Part shown: in pieces, positions 1 through 10,866 of the stretch
How positions within the stretch are numbered: position 1 is the stretch's first letter
How the letters are laid out: each line of letters starts with the position of its first letter
DNA from: Emydura subglobosa
Lineage: Eukaryota; Chordata; Testudines; Chelidae
Assembly (NCBI GenBank): GCA_007922225.1
Contig: ML679959.1
Coordinates: forward strand, 21,213,230 to 21,277,229
DNA: 64,000 bases
Direction of reading: 5' to 3'
Notes under the pieces: generated by a model
The model's input: the letters and a program-made list of their open reading frames with translations, nothing else
Databases searched by the model: none
Told to the model about the DNA's origin: nothing
Translations under genes and position numbers: made by a program

Positions 1-119
1 GCTGAGCACCAGTACTTCCCAGTGACTTCAGCTGGAGTTGTGAATATTCAGCACCTCGGGGGGGTGGGGAGGAAATCACACTACAAGTGTTTCATGCTGA
101 GCATCTAAAATCTGAGGCA
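1..119. other. unassigned sequence
   Basis: I see only ordinary unique-looking sequence with a short G run near position 60. No repeat or coding signal is recognised. Confidence 0.3.
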
Positions 120-250
120 TTCAAAATGACGGACCCTTTGGGAAATTTAGAGTGACTTGTCCAAGGTCAAACAATGACTGATTGGCACAGCTGGGAAAAG
201 AAACAAGGAACCCAACTCCCAGTATCTTACACCCCTTGCCCCTCAAAGTC
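120..250 (-). repeat. MIR/CORE-type SINE, decayed
   Basis: Read on the minus strand this carries the MIR-type core: the complement of AGTGACTTGTCCAAGGTCA lies at 151-169, followed by the complement of a B-box-like segment (CCCAACTCCCAGTATCTT, 211-228). The order and spacing match an old SINE lying in reverse. Family assignment is from memory of MIR-like SINEs. Confidence 0.6.
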
Positions 251-461
251 AACATTGTTCTTGAGAGTTAGTAGCTCTGATTGCCACTGTTTGTCACAGA
301 GGCTCAGGCTGCAGCTCTCTGAGAGGCTGTACATGCACAAGATTGCAATTCTGGCTCAAGCCAAGAAATATTATGTGCCACATTCACACTGTAAAGAGCT
401 TTCCTAAAACGCTCCTGAACAGCAAGCCGTGGTGATGCCTAACACAGTACACATTGATTCA

Positions 462-570
462 GGGCCATCTCCTCGGAAGCATGTAGGCACCTAACTCCCA
501 TTGACTTCATCTGTCACCTTGAAGTCAATGGGAGTTAGGTGCCTACATTCCTTTGAGGTTCCAGATCCTT
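462..570. mobile_element. palindromic MITE-like element with perfect 29-bp arms
   Basis: Arms 481-509 and 520-548 are exact reverse complements, separated by a 10-base loop. The centre is the CCCATTGACTTCA / TGAAGTCAATGGG motif shared by several element families here. Outer flanks (GGGCCATCTCCTC and GAGGTTCCAGATCC) are diverged remnants of the end motif GGATCTGGGCC seen at 29567-29622. The structure fits a non-autonomous DNA transposon. Confidence 0.65.
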
Positions 571-683
571 AACCCTAGAGGTGCCCCATCCCTACTCACT
601 AACATGCTCAGTCACAACTTTACTCAGTTCTGACATTCATCTTCCCTTAAGCCCGTGGCTATGTGGCTGAGATTTCCCAACAT

Positions 684-760
684 TGGCTCATTCAGCGAAG
701 CACTTACACATGTGATTAAGTTTAATCATGTGTTTAAGTGCTCTGATGACTGGGGGCCCC
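684..760. mobile_element. palindromic MITE-like element, CACTTAAGC type
   Basis: AGCACTTACACATGTGATTA (699-718) is followed by an imperfect inverted copy ending TTTAAGTGCT (733-742), then a GGGGCCC end at 752-759. The same motif set recurs at 25850-25988 and 48742-48835, which supports a dispersed family. Confidence 0.55.
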
Positions 761-824
761 AACAGAGGAGATTATTCTATCTAGGGCCTTATATGGCTCC
801 GTCTCATTGTAGCATCTAATGGTC

Positions 825-996
825 TCACAATCATTAATGGATTTTTATCCTCAAACATCAGTGTGAGGTAGGGAAGTACTATCCCCAATCTGGAAGGCAC
901 AAGGGAGATAAGTTACTTGCCCATGACCACAAAGAAGAGTCTGTGGCCAGGAATTGACCCGAGTCCTAGTCCAGTGCTCTACCATCCTTCCAGTCC
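825..996 (-). repeat. MIR/CORE-type SINE
   Basis: The plus strand reads as the complement of a MIR: GTGTGAGGTAGGGAAG, then TATCCCCAATCTGG, then AGTTACTTGCCCATGACCAC, then GAGTCCTAGTCCAGTGCTCT, which is the reversed tRNA-like head. The order is that of MIR-type SINEs with the Pol III head at the right end, so the element lies on the minus strand. Confidence 0.65.
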
Positions 997-1996
997 TTGT
1001 ACTGAGTCTTCAGTCACTTCATCTCCCCAGCTCCTATCGTCAGCATGTTTCTTGGCATTATTTTTCTTTCTTTCAAGCTCTAAAAAGAAGCACTCTCATG
1101 CAGCTGCCCATAAACCAGTGACCCCCGCCAACATTTTCATCATGATTCTCCAACAAAAAATGTCTCCCACAGCAGGGTGGTCAATTACTGAGCACCTCCT
1201 CATGGCCGGGGGTTGTTTGCAGGCGCTGCTCCCTTTAGCCCCATTTTGTGGGTCCCTTAAGAACTGTACACAGGCTTTCACATGCATAACACCACTCCCT
1301 GCCTGGCTTAATCACAGAAAGAATCCTTAACAATCTCTAGGGTCCCAAGATAAAGTGCATCAGCACACAACAATCCATACTTGGCTCTGGTGTCTTCTCT
1401 CACAGCCAGAGCTCTTCATCTGGCCTACCTGGTTCTCACAGCCTGTCCTTCCAGGTAGAGTTTAGCATTCTGGCATTTGCCTCCAGGCCCCCAAGCTTCT
1501 AAGCCCAACCTCCATCCAGGTTATCCCACAGGGGTTTCCTGGTTCATGACCTCTTCACTATCATAACTCCTTAATCTCCAGGTCTCCACAGCACACACCC
1601 TTCACAATCTCTATTCTTTCTGGAGTTTCACCCCCAGCTTTATTGGAGGCTCTTGCTGCTCTCGTAAGGCAATCACTCTATTCTCTCCCAGGTGTGGCTC
1701 ATTCTGTAATCAGGATTTGCTAGCCCCAGCCCTCCTGCCCTTCAGGGGTGAGCCACACTGTTCCATTCCCTTTAACCTGTGGATATCCCCATGTGCCAGG
1801 ATCCCCATGCTTGCAGAGAGGAAGATGAGAAACTGGGAAATCTGTTTCTTTCCCAATGAAAAGAAAAAACACCAGCTCTCTCATACCCTTACCAAGAACA
1901 GAGGCTGTCCCACTTGGCAAACACAATCCCCTTCAGCTGCACACTTTCCTGAAAAGAGTTATCATTTGTGCCTGAAAAGATATACACTGTACAAGG
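997..1996. other. unassigned block, pyrimidine-rich at 1340-1810
   Basis: From about 1340 to 1810 the plus strand is markedly rich in C and T, with recurring CCAGG, CTCTCCCAG and TCTTGC words and higher GC than its surroundings. It resembles part of an old dispersed repeat or LTR, but I find no paired ends, target-site duplication or reading frame to prove it. The open frames at 917-1330 and 1717-2049 show no recognisable protein domain. Confidence 0.25.
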
Positions 1997-2080
1997 TGGG
2001 ATTTTCAAAAGTGCCCAGGACTGGTGGAACTTTGCTCCCATTGTGGTAGGTCGACACTGGGTGCTTTTGAAAATACCCCC
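1997..2080. mobile_element. palindromic MITE-like element, TTTTCAAAAG type
   Basis: The left arm GGGATTTTCAAAAGTGCCCAG (from 1998) pairs with the right arm CTGGGTGCTTTTGAAAATACC (from 2057) with few mismatches, giving a hairpin about 80 bp long. Fragments sharing CTTTGAAAAT or TTTTCAAAGG occur at 8150-8212 and 62618-62690. Confidence 0.6.
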
Positions 2081-3852
2081 CTGTATTACTAGTAAAGCGC
2101 AATGTTCCGCTGGCATAATGCAAAGTGGGAGATGATGACTTGCTAGGCAGTTGAGGTTTCTCTCCCTTTGGAAAATTTTTGACTAAATCTTTCCTTTTGA
2201 TGAAATTTGTTCCATGCCAAAAGCACATTTGCTCTTCAGAAGTGTTTTTATGACCCACAGGGATAAGTCACTTCCAGAGGAGATTACTGAGCAGGGGCCA
2301 ATTTTCAACGCAGACAGGGAAATCATCCCAACCTTCCTTTCTGTTTACTAGTAGTATTTTAATTAGGGTTTCCCAAGATTTACTGTCCAGCCCTAAGTGC
2401 CGTACACAACCAAGATTCATGATCATGCTTTCGGGTACTTACCAAAACTCAGTGATATAATACACATCAGGCAAGAAACAATTGCAGCTACATGCAAATA
2501 AAATGCCCACTATTAATGAGCACTAACTTGCATAGGGACAAAGGCAAGCTCTGAAAATTCCAGTCGGACCAAAACAAGGCATTGGGATTTGCTGGCTGGT
2601 TTAAACAGCTCTTGCACTTTTGGTAATATTTAATACCTGTCATTTTACACAATCTAGTTCTGCTTTGGCACTTTTCAACAAGCTCCATCTGCGTGTTTGG
2701 GGGGTTTTTTTTTGTTTGTTTTTTTTAGAATCATTGTCATCAGGAAACCTGGAAAACCCAAGAAAGAGCTGATTGATCACAAGTCCTATCAAATGTCAAA
2801 GCTGGCCCTTGCTGACCTCCCATCTATTCAGAACTGCTTTGATTTAATCTACAGACTAGCTGCCTCTCTCGCCTGTGAGTTCTATCTGTAACCCATGTGT
2901 CAGTGCTTGAGATATGACCTGCTTCACGCTCCATTCATCTCATGTGAAGGACGGAAATTAAACTGGAGAGTCAGGAGGGGTCACAGCTCAAAATACACAC
3001 ACATTAAACCAAAATCTTTTGTTTGGATCTATTAGAAGAGTTAGAACAACCTTTTAAAATGATGTTAAATTGGAATTGATCATTTTTTTCCTACTGAATT
3101 TGTTAATACACTAAACACACACAAGGCAGTAAGCTTTGCTGTGATCAAAGTAAAAATAATCACGGTCAATTTCCTAAGAAATGTGTGTTATGTACTGTAA
3201 TTCTGTGCTTGTGTGTGGTCATCTGTAGTTTGGAGTGTCAGCATTTCCATTATAAATCTCATAATTCAAGACTTATTTCAGGCCGCACCAAGACTTGGTT
3301 TGTAAGGTTGCAGGGCAGAACAGAATTGTAAAACCTTTCATTTGTTTGTTTGTTTGAATTTTCACCAATATTAGTTGTCAATGTACTTTCTTGCCTGGTA
3401 AAACTCAGCTGCATCGCTTAGTGGGTTATGGCCACAGCTTTTTAGAATGATTTTCCCAATGTTTTTTATTTGGTGTAGAACACCAGTTAGAAGGATGATC
3501 CCATATCATCACACCAGCTCTCAAACACATCTTTTTAACATGTAGGGTTTTTTGTGTGAACTGCACTGATTCAATAGGCTTGAAGGCTGTTCTTGGCCCA
3601 TGTCACAACATCTGGGTCCTATCCTGTGGTGCTCTGGTTATTCCAATCCCAAGTCTCCCTCTTTATTACAAACTGCCCATTGTGCTGAACTGTTCCAAAT
3701 TACAGGGTGGTTTTGTGATGCTGACAAACACTAGCTATGGATGTGCTGGGATGAAATTATACAACTCATTTTTACTTGTGAAGGTGGGGCCTTAGGCAAA
3801 CAGGCAGGGGGTAGCTGTACTGTTGAGAGTCCTGCTTTGTCTTTACCCATCA
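2081..3852. other. unassigned AT-rich sequence
   Basis: It holds a T-rich run with GTTTGTTT at 2697-2725 and a (GTTT)n run near 3341-3356. The frame at 2697-2891 (64 codons) starts in the T-rich run and matches no family I know. No repeat family is recognised over most of the span. Confidence 0.3.
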
Positions 3853-4122
3853 TTTGGTCTACACTAGCAATTTATGTCAGTATAACTATGTCGCTTGGGG
3901 GTGTGGAAAACCCCTGAGCGACGCAGTCATGCCTACCTAACTCCCGATATAGACAGCATTATATCAATGTGAGGGCATCGCCCATTGACATAGCCACCAC
4001 CTCTCAGGGAGATGGATTAATTGCACCGACAGAAGATGTCCTCCCATCAGTATAGCAGCTTCTCCACTGAAGTGCTACGTCGGTGTAGCTGCAATGCTGC
4101 AGCATCTTAAGTGTAGACAAAC
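3853..4122. mobile_element. non-autonomous DNA transposon, about 270 bp, with TIRs
   Basis: The inverted ends share a perfect 9-bp core: GTCTACACT at 3857-3865 and AGTGTAGAC at 4110-4118. The interior contains short self-complementary blocks (GGGGGTGTGGAAAACCCC, and ATCGCCCATTGACATAG opposite CCTCCCATCAGTATAG). It has no coding capacity, so it must have been moved by a transposase encoded elsewhere. The superfamily, possibly hAT-like, is not proven because I cannot define the target-site duplication. Confidence 0.65.
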
Positions 4123-5730
4123 CCTGGGCACAGACTCAACTTAGGGGACTGCACTATCACATTGAGACACAAACTATGAGAGCACAAATACTTCCCAGGT
4201 GCTGAAATCAATCTCCCTCCCCCCAGTATTTTAGCCAATAAAATCCACTTCCCTTCCTCCATACCTAGATCTCCCTCTGCCATCAAAAACCCTCCTCCTT
4301 ACTTGTAGTGACAGGCATCTGTGGTGAGGTTATAGAGCTCCTGTTCCTCCTCAGTTACCAGAGAGGACCAGGATGTGTTGTAAAGGGAGCTTAATAAAGA
4401 AAGGAGCTTCCTGATTAGGGAGTACACTAGTTGCTGCTTAAGGAATGGCTCTGTATCGCTTCACACACTCAGCTGTCAAACCCACCCCAGATATGTTATG
4501 CAAACAATAAGTCTCTCTCTGAACCTCTGCTCTTCTCCCTTTGTATACTGCCACACATATCCTAGGGTGGTCTCCGGTCTCCGCAGATAAAAGTGTAATG
4601 CACTCATCTATTGAATCACTTAGCTCCTGTCTCATATACTTTTATGAGGGATGGTTAAGTACCATGGTATCTCCCTTCCAGAAATTAGCACCCAGGCTAT
4701 ATTGTGGCTTCTCAGACAACATCCACTGTATAGGATGGGCTCTAACAAGGGGAAAGAAAGAGGCAAATAAATGTTGTCAGCAGTTACCAGAGAGACCTTT
4801 CCACTGGGGATGGGTACTCCACAAAGGCATGAAGAAATGAGACTCTCTCTTCATTTGAATTCTCTTGGCCATAAGGTCCTTCATCCAACCCCCTACCATC
4901 TTTCCATTCAAGAAAGGAGACTCCTTTTGAGTCCCGAAAAGCACTTTATGAAGTATTAATTAATCTGGAAAGGCAGGGTCACTACTCAGTGAAGGGAAGC
5001 ACCAACTCCACCCAAGGTCTGAGTGTACCTCATTCACCGCAGTCTCTGGTTTTGCTAACACAGGAAGCCAATTGTTATGTTTATGGCACACAAACCAAGA
5101 AGTTAGATAAAGACCTAAACTACTCATTTTGGAAGGTTGCAACATAATACGGTCTTATTTCTTAGATTTCAGAGCCCTAACACACAAGAACCCAAACCAG
5201 AGAGAGACAAAGTAGGCTGCTCCCTAAGGCAGAGAGGCATGACTCAACTCATTTTACTCTGGATTAGCACTTTGCAGACTGCTGAAAGACCTAGATCACA
5301 TGCTTCACTGCACAGCCTGCTAACCTGCAAGCAGGATCAGGAAACCACCTGAGAATTTAAAGTGATATCTTAGAACTTTAACACAATTTTCAATAAAGGA
5401 TACGCAAAACTCAGGTTCCTCACAGGGGAAGCCCTGAGTGCTAGCATTTCTGTAGGCCATTCTCAACCCACCATGCTTAGATCTCAGTAAGCAGTTAGGA
5501 TTCATTCTCTGACAAGAGTTGATTGTCCCATTGTTACATATCTTTATTCTAGACGTCACTATTAAAAGTACATGAGTTATTGAACTTAAAAGCTAACAGG
5601 ACATTGTATGTGATAATTAATACTCTGCAGTTTGCAAATCTATCTAGCTTTTCTTCATATGCTTTCCTTTGATCTCAAAGTCTGCGCGCTTCTGGTGGGC
5701 TTTAAACCACAAGTGGCTAATTTGCCTCTT
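4123..5730. other. unassigned sequence, no gene seen
   Basis: Mixed composition with no recognisable repeat, exon or RNA gene. Short overlapping frames on both strands (for example 4438-4635 minus and 4541-4840 plus) cover each other, which argues against either being coding. Confidence 0.3.
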
Positions 5731-5816
5731 GCTTACACTAGTGTAAATTTGGAGTAAAACCACTGAATGCAATGGAATCACCAATGTGGAACTGTTGTGA
5801 ATGCAGAAATCAGACC
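5731..5816. mobile_element. MITE-like element, GTGTAAAT type (Chompy-like)
   Basis: CTTACACTAGTGTAAATTTGG (from 5741) is followed by GAGTAAAACCACTG and AATGCAATGGA, and closes with AATCAGACCCTGA. These are diverged pieces of the palindromic family built on TTTACACCAG...CATTGACTTCAATGG. The name Chompy, a crocodilian/turtle MITE, is recalled from the literature and not confirmed. Confidence 0.5.
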
Positions 5817-6562
5817 CTGAGAGTGGTCAACTCATAGCAGAGAAAATGTAAGAGAAATGTACTTTTTTAAAGATTACCCTTTTGAATAAGAAAAGCAGGG
5901 TCTCATTTGGCAAAGGCACATTTTCCCTCGCATCTAAAAAAAGGAAGCATGAAAATGTCCTAGAATTCTTTTTCCATCTAGGAGATACCATTTTACCTAG
6001 CCTTGGCTGCAAAAGAAAAATTAGGGGCAAGTGCATGTATATTAGTGCATGTGTTAACACAGACTTTAATTGGTTAAGAATAAATTAATGGCAGCTTGCA
6101 ACATTTCTGGAAATTTGTTATATGCTGTGTACATTTTAAAGAGGTTTCTCAAACAGGCTGGATGAAATACTTTAATTCATTCACTGCTTGAGGAATTGAT
6201 CTGGGAGATTATAAAGCATAATGAAATATTTTACCTTGGTGATGGATCTCAGTTCTGTGACACTGCAATTTTTTAAAGTCTCATGGAAATAATCCCAATA
6301 ATGTTTCTAAGAATAAATGTATTTGGAAAAAGTGCCAGTCTCTTAATTAATAACATCTTTTTCCCATTTAAAAAGAATATCCATTTCCAGGTCTATACTC
6401 TCCACTTGTTTAGTGAGCAAAGCAATCTCTGGTGGAGTCAGCTTTAATTTTACTGCAGTAAACTGAAATGCAGCTTCTGCCATGGTGCAACCTGCTCCTG
6501 CTCTATAGAATGCAATGGGAATATTGCTATTGAATTCACTGGCAGCATGGTCAAGAAATTTT
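5817..6562. other. unassigned AT-rich stretch; 6050-6330 possibly conserved non-coding
   Basis: No repeat landmark is visible. The part at 6050-6330 is AT-rich, single-copy in look, rich in TTAATT and TTTAA words, and free of MITE motifs, as conserved regulatory elements often are. This is composition only; no comparison was possible. The minus frame 6343-6591 (82 codons) has no recognisable domain. Confidence 0.25.
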
Positions 6563-6667
6563 GGTCCTGATTCTGTTTTCACTAACACCAATTTGACACC
6601 AGTTTAACTCTGTTGTCTCCAACAGAATAACTCCTAATTGGCACTGCTGTATAGACCAGAATCGGAT
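6563..6667. mobile_element. decayed palindromic MITE-like element
   Basis: It starts GGTCCTGATTCTGTTTTCAC and ends AGACCAGAATCGGATCC. The ends are roughly inverted, with ACACCAATTTGACACCAG and AATAACTCCTAATTGGCAC between them, matching a worn copy of the ...TTACACCAG... family. Confidence 0.45.
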
Positions 6668-7230
6668 CCTTAGCATTCACCTTTCAGCCAAAAATGGTAG
6701 CATGACAATTTCCTCTCTTTTATTAAATCAATTTTTTTTATTTAATCTTTGAGCCCAACAAGAATTTTCTGGCTGGACCAGTTTAAGCCAAATGGAACCA
6801 GTCTCTGGGTTTGTGAAAATCCAAATGGTACAACAATGCATTCCCACAAATTCCCAGTGTATTACCAGGGGATGGGCTGTCAGCTTGAATTGAACCTTAT
6901 GGGGCTCAGCCTTTCTGAGGATCAGGACAGATTAATCCCAGCTCGGGTAAATAGCTGAAACAAAAGAAAAAGGCCCCTTGGGTTTAAGACAGAGTCAGGC
7001 CTGCCCATATCTACCTCTTCATGTTAGGCCATGCGTCCTCTCTTTTAACCAGACTTCCAACCTCACCCCCATCCTCCTTCTATTCAAAACAAAAATAGCC
7101 CCCAGGGTTTGGAAGGGAGTGAAAAGAGTAACCGGGGAAGCAAAAGGTGTGATTCCTTGCTAATGATGTCACAATTCACCCTGGTTAATGAATGGTGCAG
7201 CAGCGATTCCTGAAGGAGGACACAAGAGCC
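6668..7230. other. unassigned sequence
   Basis: No repeat family, exon or RNA gene is recognised. The frames at 6749-6958 and 6978-7163 are short and anonymous. Confidence 0.3.
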
Positions 7231-7545
7231 AGTTGAAATGTTTTAACATTTTTTTCATCCAAAAATAGCTTTTTCACAAAAATGAAAATTTCATATCGTG
7301 TTGTTTTTCAAAATGTTCTAGTTTTTTTCCCCGAATGAAAACTGGGGGAAGGTGTCGGGTGAGGAAGGGGAAATCTGTTTTTTCATTCCTTCCTTCTTTC
7401 AGTGGGGAAATATAAGAGGAAGGTGGGGAAATAAGAAAAAATCCAAACCCAAAAATGTTTGGTTAAAAAAAAAAAGCAGAAACATTTTCTAACATGTTTA
7501 TTTAAAAAACATGAGATTTTCAAGCTTATTGGCAAATTTTGTTTC
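7231..7545. mobile_element. AT-rich element of the AAAATGTTT/TTTTGAC type, decayed
   Basis: It begins AGTTGAAATGTTTTAAC and is full of CAAAATGTT, TTTTTCA and AAAAATG words, like better preserved copies at 10590, 40361 and 55998. A possible partner end, CATTTGACCAGCTCTAA, lies far downstream at 7939-7955, so a larger damaged element of about 720 bp cannot be excluded. Confidence 0.35.
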
Positions 7546-9424
7546 TCATTATTTGACCAGGTATAGAAGGCAATTGCTTCCACACAGAAGAGGGGTTCTT
7601 TCTCCCAATAGATTCTCAAGATCTACAGGATTCAAAGGAGACATGGTCCCCAAAATCCACATTCTCACCAAGGGTGGGGGCAGTGTATGGAATGTTCTGT
7701 TTTCCACAGCCACCTCTTTGATTCCCTCCAACCATCAGAGTTGTTTGGATAGATTCATGAATAGTGTCGATGATAAACTTTTCCCATCAGCTGATAAATA
7801 ATACATTCGTCACAAATATATTCTTCATTGTTCAATCACCTCTACAGAAGGTCGAATAATGTTTGTCAAATAAGTGATGGGAAAAAATGAATGCATCAAT
7901 TGGCCATTCAATTATTCACATATAATTGCTTTGTTCATCATTTGACCAGCTCTAATGGTTATTACCTGGGGCTGGTTCAATAGGCCCATGATCCAGACCA
8001 TACTTGACAAAACTATGAAAAGACCAAAAAATATTTTTACAAGAATGTGGAGTGAGACTAACCCGCTTCTGAATTTCTGTGATTAGTTAGAAAGAGTGTG
8101 AGCAGCAAAATAGGGAGAAATGCAGATATTCTGGATGTAAGACTAGGAGGAATATTTTCATAGGCATCAGTGGGAGTTGGATGCCATTTGTGCCTTTGAA
8201 AATCTACCCTCAGATGATCATGGTAGTCGCTTCTGCCCTTAAAATCTATACATCCATGTAGTATCCTTGTCACAGTGGCTGCAAAAACAGACACCTGCTA
8301 CAGAAACATGACTCTCATAGAGAAATAGTAAATCCTTCTATTTATATTGGGCAAACAACTGAAGGTCTTTGAGGAACAATGGACTAGTGAGATGAACTGA
8401 CTAAAGGCAAATTACTGATGTAACCTTTATTACGGCAGTACGTATAGTTACTATAACATATAATATATATTCCACCTCAGCTCTGCTCCTCTTGTATGTC
8501 CGACGCTTTCCTTTTTACTGAGTACCATCATGTAAGAAAGTGTCTTACGCTGTCAATACTACAATTACCCCTTAATAAAAAGTTAGTAAGCTACAAATAA
8601 ATAAATAAGAGCGAGTGTGAGAGGAGGACTATGTAAGAATATGGCTTGATGCCTAGGAAACTTCGATATGTTGTAAAAGGAAAAGCTTGCTAATTAAGCT
8701 CTTGCACCACTTATTTTGCTTCCTGTGTGCCACATGAAATCTAACCCAGGTCGTTCAGTTGATTGCTGGACAAGTGGGAATGCAATTTGAGAGCTCAGGA
8801 ACCAAATTATTAAGACCATATATGAAGTAATGATCCAGTGAATGAATATTGCTGGATTCTTGGATTTTCCTCTTAGGCTGGAGGCTTGGAGACACTTTTT
8901 ATATTAAAAAGAGGGCTGGTTCACACAACTTGTCACTCTGTTTTGTTGTGTTTAAAAAAAACAAAAAGCCCAAACCAAAACAAACCCCAGACCGCTGCTT
9001 GTGAAATGGATGATACAAATCAAGGAAAGTGGTTTTGAAGAAACTGACTGCCTGTCTAAATGACACGAGAGACCAACATCACAATAGAGAGATTACCCTG
9101 GAATCATCTCAAGGAGCAGAATTACAGCACTTTTGGGAACGACCCTCACAAAGCACTCTCTGTGATGAGGTGGACAGCCTGTTATAAACACCTGGGACAA
9201 GACTCAACACTAATGTGGCATGGCTGTCAATGCAAGATTGGGAACCAAGTGCTTGAAACCAGAAAAGACTATAAGGATAACAAATATTTTAATAAGCTAT
9301 AGTCCCCAGTATGTTTATTGTGCTCCCTGTACCTTTAGCTGATGCTCTCAATGAAAAGTTAAGTTTTGAGAAATTAAGGTCTACCTATTTGTGCCTGAGG
9401 CATGAAAAAAATATGCTTCATAGG
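7546..9424. other. mostly unassigned; one MITE half at 8150-8212
   Basis: At 8150-8212 the words AGGCATCAGTGGGAGTTGG and GTGCCTTTGAAAATCTACC are half of a TTTTCAAAG-type MITE. An (AAAT)n run lies at 8596-8609 and an A-rich run with AAACAAAAA at about 8955-8985. The frame at 9060-9302 has no recognisable domain. Confidence 0.3.
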
Positions 9425-9500
9425 CATCTACACTTACAGCAGCGTATAGAGTTCAGGCCTTACACATTTAGCTACACGCTGCTGTGAAAATCTTTGACAG
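9425..9500. mobile_element. short palindromic element with CAGCAGCGTA arms
   Basis: ACAGCAGCGTATAG (9436-9449) and CTACACGCTGCTGT (9472-9485) are inverted repeats with one mismatch in 14, spaced by 22 bases. The arms contain CpG, unlike most local DNA. It is consistent with the core of a small TIR element beginning CTACACTTACAGC. Confidence 0.5.
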
Positions 9501-10589
9501 TGGTGATACAGTGGGGAAAGGCATCAGTGAGAAAAGTGTACTAGAAACTGTGCTAGGTGTCCACCCCCACCTGTCAGTTCAAAAAACATCTGAACTTTCA
9601 GATCATTATCCAGACTGAACCTCCAGACTCTGAAATTTGCCCATCACTATGAGGTTGTATTACCTTCCCTGAGAGATTCAGGCACACGCTACTTCCATAA
9701 AAAGGAACTCAAAACTGGAAGTCTCCCAAGGCATATTTTTGAACATATACGCAACACCACAATTAGGCTCTCTTTTCTAGCTTTCAGCCCTTCAGTACCT
9801 TATCAATAATACAACAATCACATTAGATTGTCAGATGCCAGGAAGGGCTGGTTTTCTGGATCAGCCCTCAAAGGCAGTCAAAAATAAAAAAAGTTTCATG
9901 TAGACCTTTTAGTCAGTGGATTGGATTAATTTTCACAACTTCTGCTTCCCCTTCCTTTAGGCCTCACCCTCTGGATAGAGAATTTGAGTTGTTTCTCCCT
10001 TGTAATGATATATTGACTTGCAGTTTTTTATTCAACTTTGTATGCTTTACAGAGTTTCAGACTTGGTGTGATCCCTGATAAACAAAAGAGACAAAACTGG
10101 AACTCAAGTCATGTGGAAGCCTGTTTCACATCAAAACTAAGTGTTAGAACCTGGGTTTCAATGAATACGAAATATAGGCCCAAACCAAAAGCCCAGATCT
10201 GAACTCCACCAGCCATCCCTCTGACAAAATTTCAAAAGGCTGAAAGAAAATTGAAGACAAACAGATCTCTTAAGCTAAGGATAGGAAAACTTGTAAAGCA
10301 ATGAGCACTTGACTTCAAACTCTGATTAAGAAACATCATATTAGTCATGGTTTCCATAGTTATGGAGATACAGTACATTCTATTTTCCTTTCTTGTGGAT
10401 GGATAATTTCAGTCTCCATCTGAAATATGATATGAGGTATCATATCTCTGGGAAACTAAATCAGGAAACAGCCCTCCATGTATATTGCAACTGTGGAACA
10501 TGAAGCACTTGGAATTTGAAACTGATGTGCACAGCAAATCAGAATTTAAGAATTTTGTTCTATCTGGATTACAATCCCTTACTACAGAT
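9501..10589. other. unassigned sequence
   Basis: No repeat family, exon or RNA gene is recognised. A small imperfect palindrome (ATATGATATGAGGTATCATAT) sits at about 10425-10445 and is too short to interpret. Confidence 0.3.
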
Positions 10590-10866
10590 GATCAGAACAG
10601 TTTCATCAGACCCAAAACTTTTTGTAGAGGCCTATTGGTTTTTGTGATGTTTTCACTGGGAAGAGTTTTGACCAGGGAGAAAGGGAGGAGACCTAAATAA
10701 AAAAAGCTCATGTTTTTTATCTGAAACAGCCATTTCCACACAAAATCCCATTTTCCAAGAACTTTGGAAATGTTTTGTTTTAGTTCCAATGTGGAACAGA
10801 AACAAATTTTGAAACCTGAGCAAAAGTTGCCACAAAGCGGAATTGTCATCTTTGGCCAGCTCTATC
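10590..10866. mobile_element. AT-rich TIR element ending GGCCAGCTCTA
   Basis: The right end TTTGGCCAGCTCTA (10852-10865) matches the right end of the element at 55998-56423 (TTTTTGGCCAAAACG...CCAGCTCTA). The interior has GGAAATGTTTTGTTTTAG and GAAACAAATTTTGAAACC words typical of the family. The left boundary is uncertain. Confidence 0.45.
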
